From positions 146,316-210,315 of the forward strand of contig NZ_LMAK01000078.1 of the NCBI RefSeq assembly GCF_001439665.1: a stretch of 64,000 nt of DNA, written 5' to 3'. The stretch is from Formosa algae (GTDB lineage Bacteria; Bacteroidota; Bacteroidia; Flavobacteriales; Flavobacteriaceae). The notes under the pieces were generated by a model. It worked only from the letters and a program-made list of their open reading frames with translations. It searched no databases and was not told where the DNA came from. This document shows, piece by piece, positions 19,801 through 28,212 of this stretch (position 1 is its first letter; each line of letters starts with the position of its first letter). The position numbers and the translations under genes are program-made.

Positions 19801-20088
19801 GCTAACCCTTGGGGATATGCTAGAGCAGCAAATTCACAACACGTTTACGATGCTGGTTATGTTAAACTTAGAGAAGCAACTTTTAGCTATAGCTTAAAAG
19901 ATTTAGACAGATTACCATTTACAGGAGTTACTTTCTCTGTAATCGGTAGAAACTTGTGGATTATTGACAAGAGCGTACCTTACTCAGATCCTGAAGCAGG
20001 ATTAAGTTCTGGTAATGCTCAAGGATACCAATCTGGTGCATACCCAAGTATTAGAGAAGTTGGTGCAAGTGTTAAATTACAGTTCTAA
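16882..20088 (+). CDS. SusC-like TonB-dependent outer-membrane importer 3
   Basis: Outer-membrane importer, 1068 residues. The signal peptide ends ITFAQ (residue 23), then the regulatory beta-sandwich (EKAISGTVSDPNGLPLPG), LDEVVVTALGISREKKSLGYA, the plug (VVIRGNSSVAG, LFVVDGIPIDN, KGAAASALYGSRASNGVIMI) and the barrel ending VGASVKLQF. The ALGI(S/R)REKK(S/A)LGY stretch is shared with importer 2 and marks the same subgroup. susD 3 follows after 14 nt. The control region shares both the leader and the TGACA palindrome with importer 2, so the two systems are probably co-regulated. The substrate is unknown. Confidence 0.95.
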   Translation: MKTKFSGILTLFLAFVVQITFAQEKAISGTVSDPNGLPLPGVNIIVKGTTNGTQTDFDGKYSITSATGEILSYSFMGYKTKTVTVGASTTIDVTLEEDLAQLDEVVVTALGISREKKSLGYASQEVDGEAVSKVKAQNFVNSLSGKVAGLNIKPSGTIGGSTNVVIRGNSSVAGNNQALFVVDGIPIDNGNSNSSTQQAGGGGYDYGNAASDINPDDIESINVLKGAAASALYGSRASNGVIMITTKKGKKQKGIGVTINSSVTVGTPDKETLPTYQKKYGAGYGAYYSSSDGYFDLVDVNGDGILDETVVFTEDASYGAEFDPDRLIYQWNSIYPGLDTYQQATPWVAAENDPNTVWTTSSTLINSVDLTGGNEKGTFRLGYTNMMQEGNLPNSSIKRNNISFNGSLNLTEKLTASTSFNFSKTDGKGRYGTGYDSKNPMQQFRQWFQMNVDLKEQKDAYFSTGENITWNSNSVSDTSPIYSDNFYWTRYENYETDTRNRYWGNVVLDYEITDWLSVLGRFTFDTYSELQEERIAVGSVDVSEYSRYNRNVSEYNYDLMLSFNKDLTEKINLSGIAGFNLRQNNTNSIYAVTNGGLNLAGLYALSNSVNSIEAPSEYDATKVVDGEYVQASLGYDNFAFIEGTYRTDRSSSLPIDNNRYDYWSATGSLIFSQLLEADWLSFGKLRGNYGKVGNDTDAYNVFNTYAIGTPFNGGIATNPSAKSNPDLLPEEQTNWEIGLEMQFFQKRFGFDVTYYDALNENQITSVPLSNSTGYTSALLNAGTISNKGWEVTLNVTPIRTENFTWDMNVNWSKNESLVEELTDGIDNLELASFQGGVSINATPGEAYGTIRGTDLTYNENGEPIVGTNGYYVRTSTSNNVIGDINADWKAGLYNSFTYKNFNLSFLIDMQKGGDVFSLDTWYGYATGLYDFTAGTNDLGNPVRNSVADGGGVILPGVQADGSVNTVRAEANTYANPWGYARAANSQHVYDAGYVKLREATFSYSLKDLDRLPFTGVTFSVIGRNLWIIDKSVPYSDPEAGLSSGNAQGYQSGAYPSIREVGASVKLQF
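16908..16925 (+). other. Signal-peptide-codon hairpin, copy 3
   Basis: AACGCTA-TTCC-TAGCGTT, identical to copy 1. Confidence 0.6.
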
Positions 20089-20102
20089 AACAAGAAAAAA
20101 TC

Positions 20103-21527
20103 ATGAAAAAAATATTTATTACAGCAATTTCTTTTGTACTTCTTGCATCTTGTATGTCTGATGAGAAATACGAAAGTTATAACGAAGATCCTAAAAACCC
20201 AACACAAGTAGAAGCGTCTTTTCTTTTCAATTCTGCTACTGTAAGTTTATTCGACCAAATGACAAGTACCAGTGTTAACGTAAATGTTTTCAGACTACTT
20301 GCTCAAAACTGGACAGAAACAACCTATATCGATGAGTCTAACTACGACTTAACGGGAAGAACAATTCCTCAATACCATTGGTCTGAGTTATATAGAGATG
20401 TCCTTTTAGATTTAAAAACAGCTAAAGAATACACTGAAGCTGATACAGAATTATCTGCTGAAGATATGGCAACTCAAGTTGCTCAAATCGAAATTTTAGA
20501 AGTGTATACTTGGCAACAACTAGTTGATACATTTGGAGATATTCCTTATACTCAAGCTTTAGATGCTACAACTTACCCTTTACCAGTATATGATGATGCT
20601 GCAACTATTTACGAAGATTTAATCTCTCGTCTTAATTCAGCAATAGCTGACTTATCTGGAACTGGTTTTAGTTTAGACAACATTTACAGCGGAGATGTTT
20701 CTGCTTGGTCTAAATTTGCTAACTCTTTAAAATTAAGAATAGGTTCTCGTATTGTAGATGCTCCTGGAATGTCTGCAACAGCTCAAACGGCTATAGAATC
20801 TGCAGTAGCTGCAGGTGTATTTACATCTAACGCAGATAACGCAACTATCGCTTACACAGCAACTAGCCCTAATACAAACCCTTTATGGGAAGATTTAGTT
20901 GAATCTGGACGTTCAGATTTTGTTGCTGCTAACACTATCGTAGATTTCATGAACGACTTAGATGATCCTAGACGTTCTGTATTTTTCGATGACAACTTAG
21001 GTTCTGGTGTTTACGAAGGAGGACCTTACGGAGATAACAACACATATTCTTTATACACACATATTGGAGACGACATGTACGACCCTGAATTTAGAGGAGT
21101 ATTATTAGATTTCTCTGAGGTATCTTTCTTCTTAGCTGATGCAGCACAAAGAGGTTTTTCTGTAGGTGATACTGCTGAAAATTTCTACAATACTGCAATT
21201 ACAGCTAATTTCGATGACTGGGGAGTTGATGGTGTAGATGCTTATTTAGCACAACCAGATGTTGCTTACGATGCTTCTGATTGGAAAACATCTATTGGTA
21301 CACAAATGTGGTTAGCAATGTATAATAGAGGTTTTGAAAGCTGGACAGCTTGGAGAACTTACGATGCTCCTGAATTTAACTTACCAGTTAACACAGGAAA
21401 TCCAGTTCCAACACGTTACACTTACCCTGTAAACGAGCAAAACTTAAATGAATCTAACTGGTCTGCTGCTTCTACTGCTATTGGTGGAGATGCACAAACA
21501 ACAAAGTTATTCTGGGATGTTAACTAA
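20103..21527 (+). CDS. SusD-like_2 family surface lipoprotein 3
   Basis: Lid lipoprotein for importer 3, 474 residues, lipobox Cys at residue 17 (LLASC). SusD-like_2 marks: ESYNEDPKNPTQVEASFLFN near the N-terminus, WQQLVDTFGDIPYTQAL in the helical core, SKFANSLKLRIGSRI, and WLAMYNRGFESWTAWRTYDAPE near the C-terminus. It starts 14 nt after susC 3 and is followed by two stacked terminators. It is clearly related to the SusD at 13029 but not a recent copy, since identity is confined to family motifs. Unlike operon 2, no accessory lipoprotein follows. Confidence 0.92.
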   Translation: MKKIFITAISFVLLASCMSDEKYESYNEDPKNPTQVEASFLFNSATVSLFDQMTSTSVNVNVFRLLAQNWTETTYIDESNYDLTGRTIPQYHWSELYRDVLLDLKTAKEYTEADTELSAEDMATQVAQIEILEVYTWQQLVDTFGDIPYTQALDATTYPLPVYDDAATIYEDLISRLNSAIADLSGTGFSLDNIYSGDVSAWSKFANSLKLRIGSRIVDAPGMSATAQTAIESAVAAGVFTSNADNATIAYTATSPNTNPLWEDLVESGRSDFVAANTIVDFMNDLDDPRRSVFFDDNLGSGVYEGGPYGDNNTYSLYTHIGDDMYDPEFRGVLLDFSEVSFFLADAAQRGFSVGDTAENFYNTAITANFDDWGVDGVDAYLAQPDVAYDASDWKTSIGTQMWLAMYNRGFESWTAWRTYDAPEFNLPVNTGNPVPTRYTYPVNEQNLNESNWSAASTAIGGDAQTTKLFWDVN

Positions 21528-21563
21528 TTAGTTACTCATTCTAATAAGAGTTTATTTTATAAG

Positions 21564-21601
21564 CAGCCGACTAATAGTATTATTAGTCGGCTGTTTTTTT
21601 A
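21564..21601 (+). terminator. Terminator after susCD pair 3
   Basis: Perfect 13-bp stem CAGCCGACTAATA / TATTAGTCGGCTG, loop GTAT, T8 run. The strongest terminator in the window. Confidence 0.95.
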
Positions 21602-21610
21602 TCATTACAG

Positions 21611-21637
21611 AACCACTTTTTTTGAAGTGGTTTTTTT
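21611..21637 (+). terminator. Second, back-up terminator before rlmB
   Basis: 8-bp stem AACCACTT / AAGTGGTT with a 6-nt loop and T7 run, 9 nt after the first terminator's T run. It isolates rlmB from the susCD operon. Confidence 0.8.
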
Positions 21638-21654
21638 ATGCCCAATATTTTTAA

Positions 21655-21683
21655 TTGCAAATACATAATTTATTGTACTTTTG
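21655..21683 (+). promoter_or_regulatory. rlmB promoter, probably leaderless transcript
   Basis: TTG (21655-21657), 18-nt spacer, TACTTTTG (21676-21683), an exact TAnnTTTG. The ATG is at 21688, only 4 nt after the -7 box, so the transcript should begin at or next to the start codon. Confidence 0.75.
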
Positions 21684-21687
21684 GTGC

Positions 21688-22422
21688 ATGGAAAAAGAGA
21701 CTCAAATTTTTGGTATTCGTGCGGTAATAGAAGCTATTCAATCTGGAGAAAATATCGACAAGGTATTTGTTCAAAAAGGATTGAAAGGAGAATTATCTCA
21801 TGAACTAGAAAGTGTATTACGTAAACAACGTATAAACTTCTCTTATGTTCCTGTAGAAAAATTAAATAAACTTACTTCTAAAAATCATCAAGGTGTAGTC
21901 GCACAAATTGCTCCAATCACATTTTGGGATATTGAAGAGTTAGTTACTAAAGTCACCGAATCTGGAAAAACACCACTATTTCTTTTGCTAGATCAATTAA
22001 GCGATGTTAGAAATTTTGGAGCTATTATTCGTACTGCAGAATGCACAGGTGTAGATGGTATAATTATTCAGAAAAAAGGTGGAGCTCCTGTTAATGGAGA
22101 CACCATTAAGACAAGTGCTGGTGCAGTATTTAAAATGCCCATTTGTAAAGTAGACCATATTAAAGATGCCATGTTTTACATGCAAGCGTCTGGTATAAAA
22201 GTTATCGCTGCCACAGAAAAAACAGAAGACTTAATGTACGATGTTTCTTTTACAGAACCTTGCGCAATAATTATGGGATCAGAAGGTAAAGGTATAAATC
22301 CTTCAGTATTAAAATTAGTAGACGCAAAAGCAAAACTACCTTTATTAGGAGAAATTGGATCGCTAAATGTATCTGTTGCTTGTGGTGCCTTTTTATATGA
22401 AGCGTTAAGACAACGTCGCTAG
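21688..22422 (+). CDS. rlmB: 23S rRNA (guanosine-2'-O)-methyltransferase RlmB
   Basis: SpoU/TrmH-type SPOUT methyltransferase that uses SAM to methylate the ribose of G2251 (E. coli numbering) in the P-loop of 23S rRNA. The product is 244 residues. An N-terminal substrate-binding domain (FGIRAVIEAIQSGENIDKVF) is followed by the knotted domain: motif 1 NFGAIIRTAE, motif 2 IIMGSEGKGI, motif 3 GSLNVSVACGAFLYEA. The ATG at 21688 is chosen; an upstream in-frame TTG at 21655 is the -33 promoter element and would add 11 unrelated residues. It is a housekeeping gene standing alone inside the susCD array with its own promoter. No clear terminator follows, only a weak AGTAGG/CCTACT pairing without a T run. 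Confidence 0.95.
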   Translation: MEKETQIFGIRAVIEAIQSGENIDKVFVQKGLKGELSHELESVLRKQRINFSYVPVEKLNKLTSKNHQGVVAQIAPITFWDIEELVTKVTESGKTPLFLLLDQLSDVRNFGAIIRTAECTGVDGIIIQKKGGAPVNGDTIKTSAGAVFKMPICKVDHIKDAMFYMQASGIKVIAATEKTEDLMYDVSFTEPCAIIMGSEGKGINPSVLKLVDAKAKLPLLGEIGSLNVSVACGAFLYEALRQRR

Positions 22423-23228
22423 TAGGTAGACTTCTCTCCTACTCTCATAAAAATACACTACTACATTCTATAAATCTATTTTTAATGTTTATGCATTACA
22501 ATTAAGCATTGTTAAAATAAGGAACTATTTATAATACTCATTCAGAAAATAAAACCTCAGTGACTTTATAAAATTGGTTCAACTTCATTTTATAAAAAAA
22601 CCGACTCTATATATCAAAAGATTCAGTCTTTATACAAATTAAAGAAGAAAAAAGTTTGACTGTATAACCTGACAAAATACTATTCCAAACTGCCCGTAAA
22701 TTAAATCGGCATTAACTGTGCAATAAAGTCTTTTTTTAAATTTTCAATCTTCCTACAATAAAAAGCAACTAATTTTCAAAAATGCATGTTTCATAATTCT
22801 AAAAACCCTAAACATATTCTAGCATTTTTAGAGCGCAATTCAGACCAAAGCATCAGTAAATACAAGCTTTTTCTCAACTAATCACAACATTAATTTTGTG
22901 TATTATTGTTAACTAATCGTTAACTTAAAAGCCGAATAATCCAAAAACTGACGTTTTACACATAAAAACGTGTTAAATAAACAGACAATTGCATCCGTTT
23001 TAAGCAAAAAACGCGAAAAATCTGCGTCGTTTCGGTTATAACAAAGGATGTTTCTTTATTAAGTTATAAAAAATATCAACAGTTTACCTTATTATACATT
23101 AAAAACTCAAGACTTTTTAGTTATTCTGCAAAAAGCAACATAAACCTTAATTTTTAGTTAAATATTATTGTGTTATTAACAAATAATTATGATTTTCACC
23201 ATTAGACTAATTCAAATTAAAAATAAAC
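22423..23228 (+). other. Long intergenic region before susC 4
   Basis: 806 bp without a convincing gene on either strand. It is AT-rich and contains an imperfect inverted repeat, ACGTTTTA-CACA-TAAAAACGT (22951-22971), and the shared susC leader at its end (23168-23217). The TGACA palindrome of pairs 2 and 3 is absent. Its length suggests a control region; nothing more could be read. Confidence 0.6.
23168..23217 (+). promoter_or_regulatory. Shared susC leader element, copy 4
   Basis: TTG at 23168, TGTTATTAAC, TATGATTTT, and GACTAATTCAAAT at 23205 (37 bp after the TTG, one more than the other copies). The ATG is 11 nt after the box. Confidence 0.65.
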
Positions 23229-26200
23229 ATGAAAACAAAGTTACGTGGTATTCTAACGCTATTTCTAGCGTTTGTTGTGCAATTAACGTTTGCACAAGAA
23301 AAAACAGTTTCAGGTACGGTTACCGGAGAAGACGGATTACCGTTACCAGGAACTACTATTTCAGTTGTAGGAACATCATCTGGAACCTCTACAGATTTTG
23401 ATGGTAACTATACTATTAAAGCCAGTGCGGGCAGCAAATTAAAATATAGTTTCATGGGATTTATTTCTCAAGAAATTACACTAGGTATGTCTAATACCAT
23501 AGATGTTGTATTAAAAGAAGATGCAACATCTCTTGAAGAAGTTGTTGTTGTTGCTTATGGTACTACAACAAAAGAAGCTTTTACAGGATCTGCAGGAGTT
23601 GTAAGTACTAAAGATTTAGACTTACGTCCGTTAAGTTCTCCTATTGGAGCAATCGAAGGTAAAGTTACAGGAGTACAATTCTTATCATCTTCTGGACAAC
23701 CAGGATCTTCTCCTAGTATTGTAATTAGAGGTGTTGGTACTTTAAATGGTAATACAGATCCACTTTTTATTGTAGATGGTATTGCTTTTGAAGGTGGTTT
23801 AGGAACATTAAACCAAGACGATATAGAATCTATGACGGTTCTTAAAGATGCGGCTTCAACGTCACTTTACGGATCTCGTGCTGCAAATGGTGTTGTAATC
23901 ATTACAACTAAAAAAGGTAAAAGAGGTAGCGGAATTACAGTAAATGCAACTAGCCAATACGGTGTAATTACAAAAGGTATTAACGAATACGATGCTGTTA
24001 ATCCAGGAGAGTACTACGAATTAATGTGGCAATCTTACAAGAATGCTTTAGGTGGTGACGAAGCTGCTGCAATAGAAGCTTCGGCATCTATTTACAACCG
24101 TTTAGGACGTAATCCTTTTAATGTTGCTAACGACGAGATTGTAGATGTTAATGGAAACTTTAACCCTAACGCACAAATTATCGCAGAAGACTTAGATTGG
24201 TACGGTGCTTTAGAAAGAACTGGATCTAGATCTAGTAACTCTATTAACGTATCTGGTGGGGGTGAAAAACACTCAGTATTTTTATCTGTGTCTAACTTAG
24301 ACGAAAAAGGATATGTTATAGAAAGTGACTATAAAAGAGTAACTAGCCGATTAAGCGGTACTTTTGATGCTGCAGACTGGTTATCTTTAGGTGGTAATAT
24401 TAATATCTCTAACGAAAAGTCTCATGGACCTCCTTCTAGAGGTACATCTGTAGCAAACGTATTTGCTTTTGCTAAAAACATGGGATCTATTTATTCTCCG
24501 TATTTATTAGACCCTACTACAGGTGCTATTTTAAGAGATGAATCAGGAGATGTAATTTGGGATCGTGGTGAAAGTGTTGCATCTTTAGGCATACCATCTA
24601 GACCAACAAGTGTAGGACGTAATGCATTAGAAGAAGCAATTTTAAATAATGAACTTACAACTACAGACAATTACGGATACAGATTTAATGCAGACTTTAA
24701 ACCTTTAGACGGACTTAAAGTTAGCTTTATATATGGTCAAGATTACCAAGATGGTGTAAACCAAAGTTACGAAAATGCAGAAGTTGGTGATGGTGCTCCA
24801 ACAGGTAGATTCGATGACAACAGATACCAAAGAACTACAGAAAACTTTAATCAAATTATATCTTACAACAAATCGTTTGGTGAGCATAATTTTGATTTAA
24901 CTGCAGGTCATGAAAGTTTTAGTAGAAACTATTCTTCAAACAGAGCTTTTAAAAGCACACAAACTGCAACAGGAATTTATGAATTAGATAACTTCTCTGT
25001 AGTGTTAGATGCCTCAGGTAGTAGTACTGACTATAAATTAGAAGGTTATTTAGCGAGACTAAACTACGACTTTGGTAATAAATATTACTTAAGTGCTTCT
25101 GTAAGAAGAGATGGATCTTCTGTATTTACAAATAACAAATGGGGTACTTTTTACTCTGTAGGTGGGGCTTGGAGAATAGACCAAGAAGACTTTATGCAAA
25201 ACTCTGTTTTTAATAGCTTAAAATTAAGAGCTTCTTACGGTGAAGTTGGTAATGACCAATTAGGATCTTACTACATCTCTCAACCATTATATGCTATTTA
25301 CTCTAACGCAGGTGAGCCTGGTATTTATTGGGACACAACTGGAAATGCAGATTTACAGTGGGAATCTTTAGATAGTTATGATGTTGCTTTAGAATATGGT
25401 TTATTTAACAACCGTATATCTGGTTCTTTTGAGTATTACAAGAAAACAACTTCAGATCTTTTATATAACGTGCCAATCCCTGCTTCAGAAGGACAAATTG
25501 AAGCTCCAGATAACATAGGTGATTTATATAACGAAGGTTTTGAAATTAGCATAAATGCAGCCATAGTACAATCAGATAAATTCTCTTGGAACTTAGGCTT
25601 ACAAGCTTCTACTTTAAAAAATGAAATTACATTCCTTCCAGACCCTTTTATTGATGGTTCTAAACGTTGGGAAGCTGGACGTTCTAGATTTGATTTCTAC
25701 TTATACGATTATGCAGGTGTAGACTCTAGTAATGGAGACGCATTATTCTACATGTACGAAGAAGTAGGTGACGAAGTAGGTGTTGCTGTATTAAACGAAG
25801 ATGGTACTCATGCTACAACTAATAGTTGGGCAGATGCTGGTAAAGGTTATGTAGGTGCTACTGCAGTACCAGATTTAATTGGTTCTATCTCTAACAGCTT
25901 TAGCTACAAAAACTTTGAACTTAACGTATTATTATCTTACCAAATCGGAGGAGATATTTTAGATTATGGTTATGCAGATATGATGCACTCAGGAACCTAC
26001 GGAGCATCTTTACATCCAGATGCACTTAAAGCATGGAAAAATCCAGGAGACATTACAGACGTACCACGTTTAGAGAACTCAAACACAGATTTATCGCCTA
26101 GCTTATCATCAAGATGGTTAACAGATGCGTCTTACTTATCTATTAGAAATGTAAATTTAGCTTATAGCTTAAGTAATAATACTATCGATAAAATAGGATT

Positions 26201-26354
26201 AGATAAATTAAGATTATTTGTAACAGGAGAAAACTTATTTATGTTTGCTGAGAGAGAAGGATTAAACCCTCAATACAATCTTGCAGGAACACCTTCTGGA
26301 AATGACTATAACCCAAACAGAGTAATCTCGATTGGATTAAACGTCGCTTTTTAA
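23229..26354 (+). CDS. SusC-like TonB-dependent outer-membrane importer 4
   Basis: Outer-membrane importer, 1041 residues. The signal peptide ends LTFAQ (residue 23), then the regulatory beta-sandwich (EKTVSGTVTGEDGLPLPG), LEEVVVVAYGTTTKEAFTGSAG, the plug (IVIRGVGTLNG, LFIVDGIAFEG, KDAASTSLYGSRAANGVVII) and the barrel ending VISIGLNVAF. The VAYGTTTKEAFTGS form after the TonB box matches the general SusC group that pairs with RagB/SusD proteins, which fits the neighbour. susD 4 starts 32 nt downstream. The 5' end, including the signal-peptide hairpin, matches copies 1-3 at nucleotide level although the mature protein has diverged. Confidence 0.95.
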   Translation: MKTKLRGILTLFLAFVVQLTFAQEKTVSGTVTGEDGLPLPGTTISVVGTSSGTSTDFDGNYTIKASAGSKLKYSFMGFISQEITLGMSNTIDVVLKEDATSLEEVVVVAYGTTTKEAFTGSAGVVSTKDLDLRPLSSPIGAIEGKVTGVQFLSSSGQPGSSPSIVIRGVGTLNGNTDPLFIVDGIAFEGGLGTLNQDDIESMTVLKDAASTSLYGSRAANGVVIITTKKGKRGSGITVNATSQYGVITKGINEYDAVNPGEYYELMWQSYKNALGGDEAAAIEASASIYNRLGRNPFNVANDEIVDVNGNFNPNAQIIAEDLDWYGALERTGSRSSNSINVSGGGEKHSVFLSVSNLDEKGYVIESDYKRVTSRLSGTFDAADWLSLGGNINISNEKSHGPPSRGTSVANVFAFAKNMGSIYSPYLLDPTTGAILRDESGDVIWDRGESVASLGIPSRPTSVGRNALEEAILNNELTTTDNYGYRFNADFKPLDGLKVSFIYGQDYQDGVNQSYENAEVGDGAPTGRFDDNRYQRTTENFNQIISYNKSFGEHNFDLTAGHESFSRNYSSNRAFKSTQTATGIYELDNFSVVLDASGSSTDYKLEGYLARLNYDFGNKYYLSASVRRDGSSVFTNNKWGTFYSVGGAWRIDQEDFMQNSVFNSLKLRASYGEVGNDQLGSYYISQPLYAIYSNAGEPGIYWDTTGNADLQWESLDSYDVALEYGLFNNRISGSFEYYKKTTSDLLYNVPIPASEGQIEAPDNIGDLYNEGFEISINAAIVQSDKFSWNLGLQASTLKNEITFLPDPFIDGSKRWEAGRSRFDFYLYDYAGVDSSNGDALFYMYEEVGDEVGVAVLNEDGTHATTNSWADAGKGYVGATAVPDLIGSISNSFSYKNFELNVLLSYQIGGDILDYGYADMMHSGTYGASLHPDALKAWKNPGDITDVPRLENSNTDLSPSLSSRWLTDASYLSIRNVNLAYSLSNNTIDKIGLDKLRLFVTGENLFMFAEREGLNPQYNLAGTPSGNDYNPNRVISIGLNVAF
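23255..23272 (+). other. Signal-peptide-codon hairpin, copy 4
   Basis: AACGCTA-TTTC-TAGCGTT; stem unchanged, only the loop differs from copy 1. Confidence 0.6.
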
Positions 26355-26386
26355 ATTATATAATTCTAAATTAAAACATACACAAA

Positions 26387-28000
26387 ATGATACGAAAAAA
26401 AATATTATTACTACTTGCCATGTCAATGGTAGTAATCGTAGGCTGTAGTGAAGATTATCTTGACACTGTACCTACAGATTCAATATCAGAAGAGGCAGCA
26501 CTTTCAAGTACAGAAAATATGGACCTTATTTTAAATGGGCTTCATAGAATGATGTACGGTCAAAACGTTTTAGAAGGCGCTACTTCTAGTAGATCTGGAG
26601 AGAGTTACTTTATCCCATCTTTTGATGCGATTGGAGGAAACGCTATTCATTCATCGCCAGGTAATGGTTGGATGACTTCTGATTTAAAATGGACTAGTCA
26701 TACAAACCCAAGTTCTACTACAAATTTTAACTTATGGTTTCAACGTTACCACTTTGTAGAAACGGCAAACACAATTATCAATAAAGTTGCAGAAAGTGAT
26801 TTTACAGAAACAGAAGATTTAAATAAAATCTTAGGTCAGTCTTACGCTTACCGTGCTTGGGCATATTTAAGATTAGTAACTAGTTTCTCTAGAGGATATA
26901 TCTATGGTACACCATCATCAGATCCTGGAGTTCCTGTTTTAACTGAAGCAGGTGCACCTTACGAAGGAGGTCCTCGTGGAACTGTAGAACAAGTATATGT
27001 ACAAATGGAAAGCGACATTAATGCTGCTGTTTCTTATTTACAAAATGCGAGTGCTGCAGATAACAAATCAAACATCTCTTTAAATGCTGCTTACGGTATT
27101 AAAGCGCGTATAGCTTTATCTAAAGGAGATTGGGCTACTGCTGCAGAAAGTGCTGCTTTAGCAAGAGATGGTTATCCATTATTAAGCGAATCTGATTGGT
27201 TATCTGGATTTAACTCTTATGATTTATCTGAAGTTATTTGGGGTGGACAAGTTATTGACACTGAAACAAACTACTTCCAATCATACTTCTACTTTATTGC
27301 ATTTGCATTCAACGGAAGTTTAAACAGAAGTAATCCAAAATTAATTAGTAAGGAATTATACGACAGAATTCCTGACACAGATTACAGAAACCAAGCATGG
27401 TTACCTTTAGCACCTAACACTAACTCTGCAGCGTCTAACGACCAAGGAGGAAGTTATGAAACGGATCCTAATTATGATAATGAAGAAGATTTCTGGGCTG
27501 CTTGGTCTGAGATCATCGAAAAATATGGCGCTACAACTGCTCATAACACACACCCTTACATGAATGTGAAGTTTCAACAAAAGAATCCAGGTTCTATCGA
27601 TCCAGATGATGTTATCTATATGAGATCTGCAGAAATGGTTCTTATTGAAGCTGAAGCAAAAGCCATGTTAAATGATGTTGCAGGAGCACAAGACGCATTA
27701 GATGTTTTAGGTTCTGCTAGAGATAGCGCTTTTGATAAAACAGCATTTACAGATCAAGCGTCTTTAATGGATGAAATTAAATGGCAAAGACGTGTTGAGT
27801 TATGGGGTGAAGGATTTAGTTACCACGATAACTTAAGATGGGATGAAGGTATAGACCAAACTAACTCTGGTGCTTCATTTACACTTTACGGAGATGGTTT
27901 CATACAAGATAAACCATCAGTAAATGATGACTGGATTCACAAAATTCCTCAATCAGAAATTGATGCTAACCCTTACATGACTGACGCTGACCAAAACTAG
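26387..28000 (+). CDS. SusD/RagB-family surface lipoprotein 4
   Basis: Lid lipoprotein for importer 4, 537 residues. Lipobox Cys at residue 20 (VIVGC) followed by SEDYLDTVPTD, the typical SusD opening. N-terminal helices include WFQRYHFVETANTIINKV and GQSYAYRAWAYLRLVTSF; ALNAAYGIKARIALSKGDWATAAE-type TPR helices follow. The C-terminal RagB/SusD motif EIKWQRRVELWGEGFSYHDNLRW and IPQSEIDANPYM are present. It is the largest SusD here. Downstream, a 30-codon C-terminal gene remnant (28067-28159) lies between its stop and the terminator, so the operon may once have had a third gene. Confidence 0.93.
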   Translation: MIRKKILLLLAMSMVVIVGCSEDYLDTVPTDSISEEAALSSTENMDLILNGLHRMMYGQNVLEGATSSRSGESYFIPSFDAIGGNAIHSSPGNGWMTSDLKWTSHTNPSSTTNFNLWFQRYHFVETANTIINKVAESDFTETEDLNKILGQSYAYRAWAYLRLVTSFSRGYIYGTPSSDPGVPVLTEAGAPYEGGPRGTVEQVYVQMESDINAAVSYLQNASAADNKSNISLNAAYGIKARIALSKGDWATAAESAALARDGYPLLSESDWLSGFNSYDLSEVIWGGQVIDTETNYFQSYFYFIAFAFNGSLNRSNPKLISKELYDRIPDTDYRNQAWLPLAPNTNSAASNDQGGSYETDPNYDNEEDFWAAWSEIIEKYGATTAHNTHPYMNVKFQQKNPGSIDPDDVIYMRSAEMVLIEAEAKAMLNDVAGAQDALDVLGSARDSAFDKTAFTDQASLMDEIKWQRRVELWGEGFSYHDNLRWDEGIDQTNSGASFTLYGDGFIQDKPSVNDDWIHKIPQSEIDANPYMTDADQN

Positions 28001-28066
28001 GCATCACTTTTAATGTGAGTATAACAATTATAACAAACAGTTATAAATACGAACTAAGCTTATTAG

Positions 28067-28159
28067 CGGTTTCTAAAAATAACTGTACGAGGCTCAACAG
28101 AAGTCTCAGGAGGAGAAAACTATAGCTCGTTAGAATCTACTGATTTCGATCCCAAGTAA
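28067..28159 (+). pseudogene. Possible 3' remnant of a lost third operon gene
   Basis: A stop-to-stop frame of 30 codons (in-frame TAG at 28064, TAA at 28157) encodes RFLKITVRGSTEVSGGENYS followed by SLESTDFDPK. The composition (mixed polar, SGG, DFDPK ending) reads like a genuine secreted-protein C-terminus rather than random AT-rich DNA, and it lies between susD 4 and its terminator. No start codon is available. The parent gene is unknown. After susD 5 (33235-33258) a shorter stretch reads TSIRGRTE and then a stop, faintly like the TVRGSTE here. Confidence 0.35.
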
Positions 28160-28183
28160 TATTTAATTAGTCATTAAATACTT

Positions 28184-28212
28184 AAACCACCTCTTTTTGA
28201 GGTGGTTTTTTT
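28184..28212 (+). terminator. Terminator after susCD pair 4
   Basis: 10-bp stem AAACCACCTC / GAGGTGGTTT with a T5 loop and a T run. Confidence 0.92.

Noticed and set aside
22951..22971. Inverted repeat ACGTTTTA-CACA-TAAAAACGT as a counterpart of the TGACA operator
   Set aside because: The sequence differs from the TGACA-N4-TGTCA element and stands at another distance from the susC start.
22423..23160. Possible small RNA or gene in the long gap after rlmB
   Set aside because: No promoter-terminator pair and no open frame with coding character; only one imperfect inverted repeat was found.
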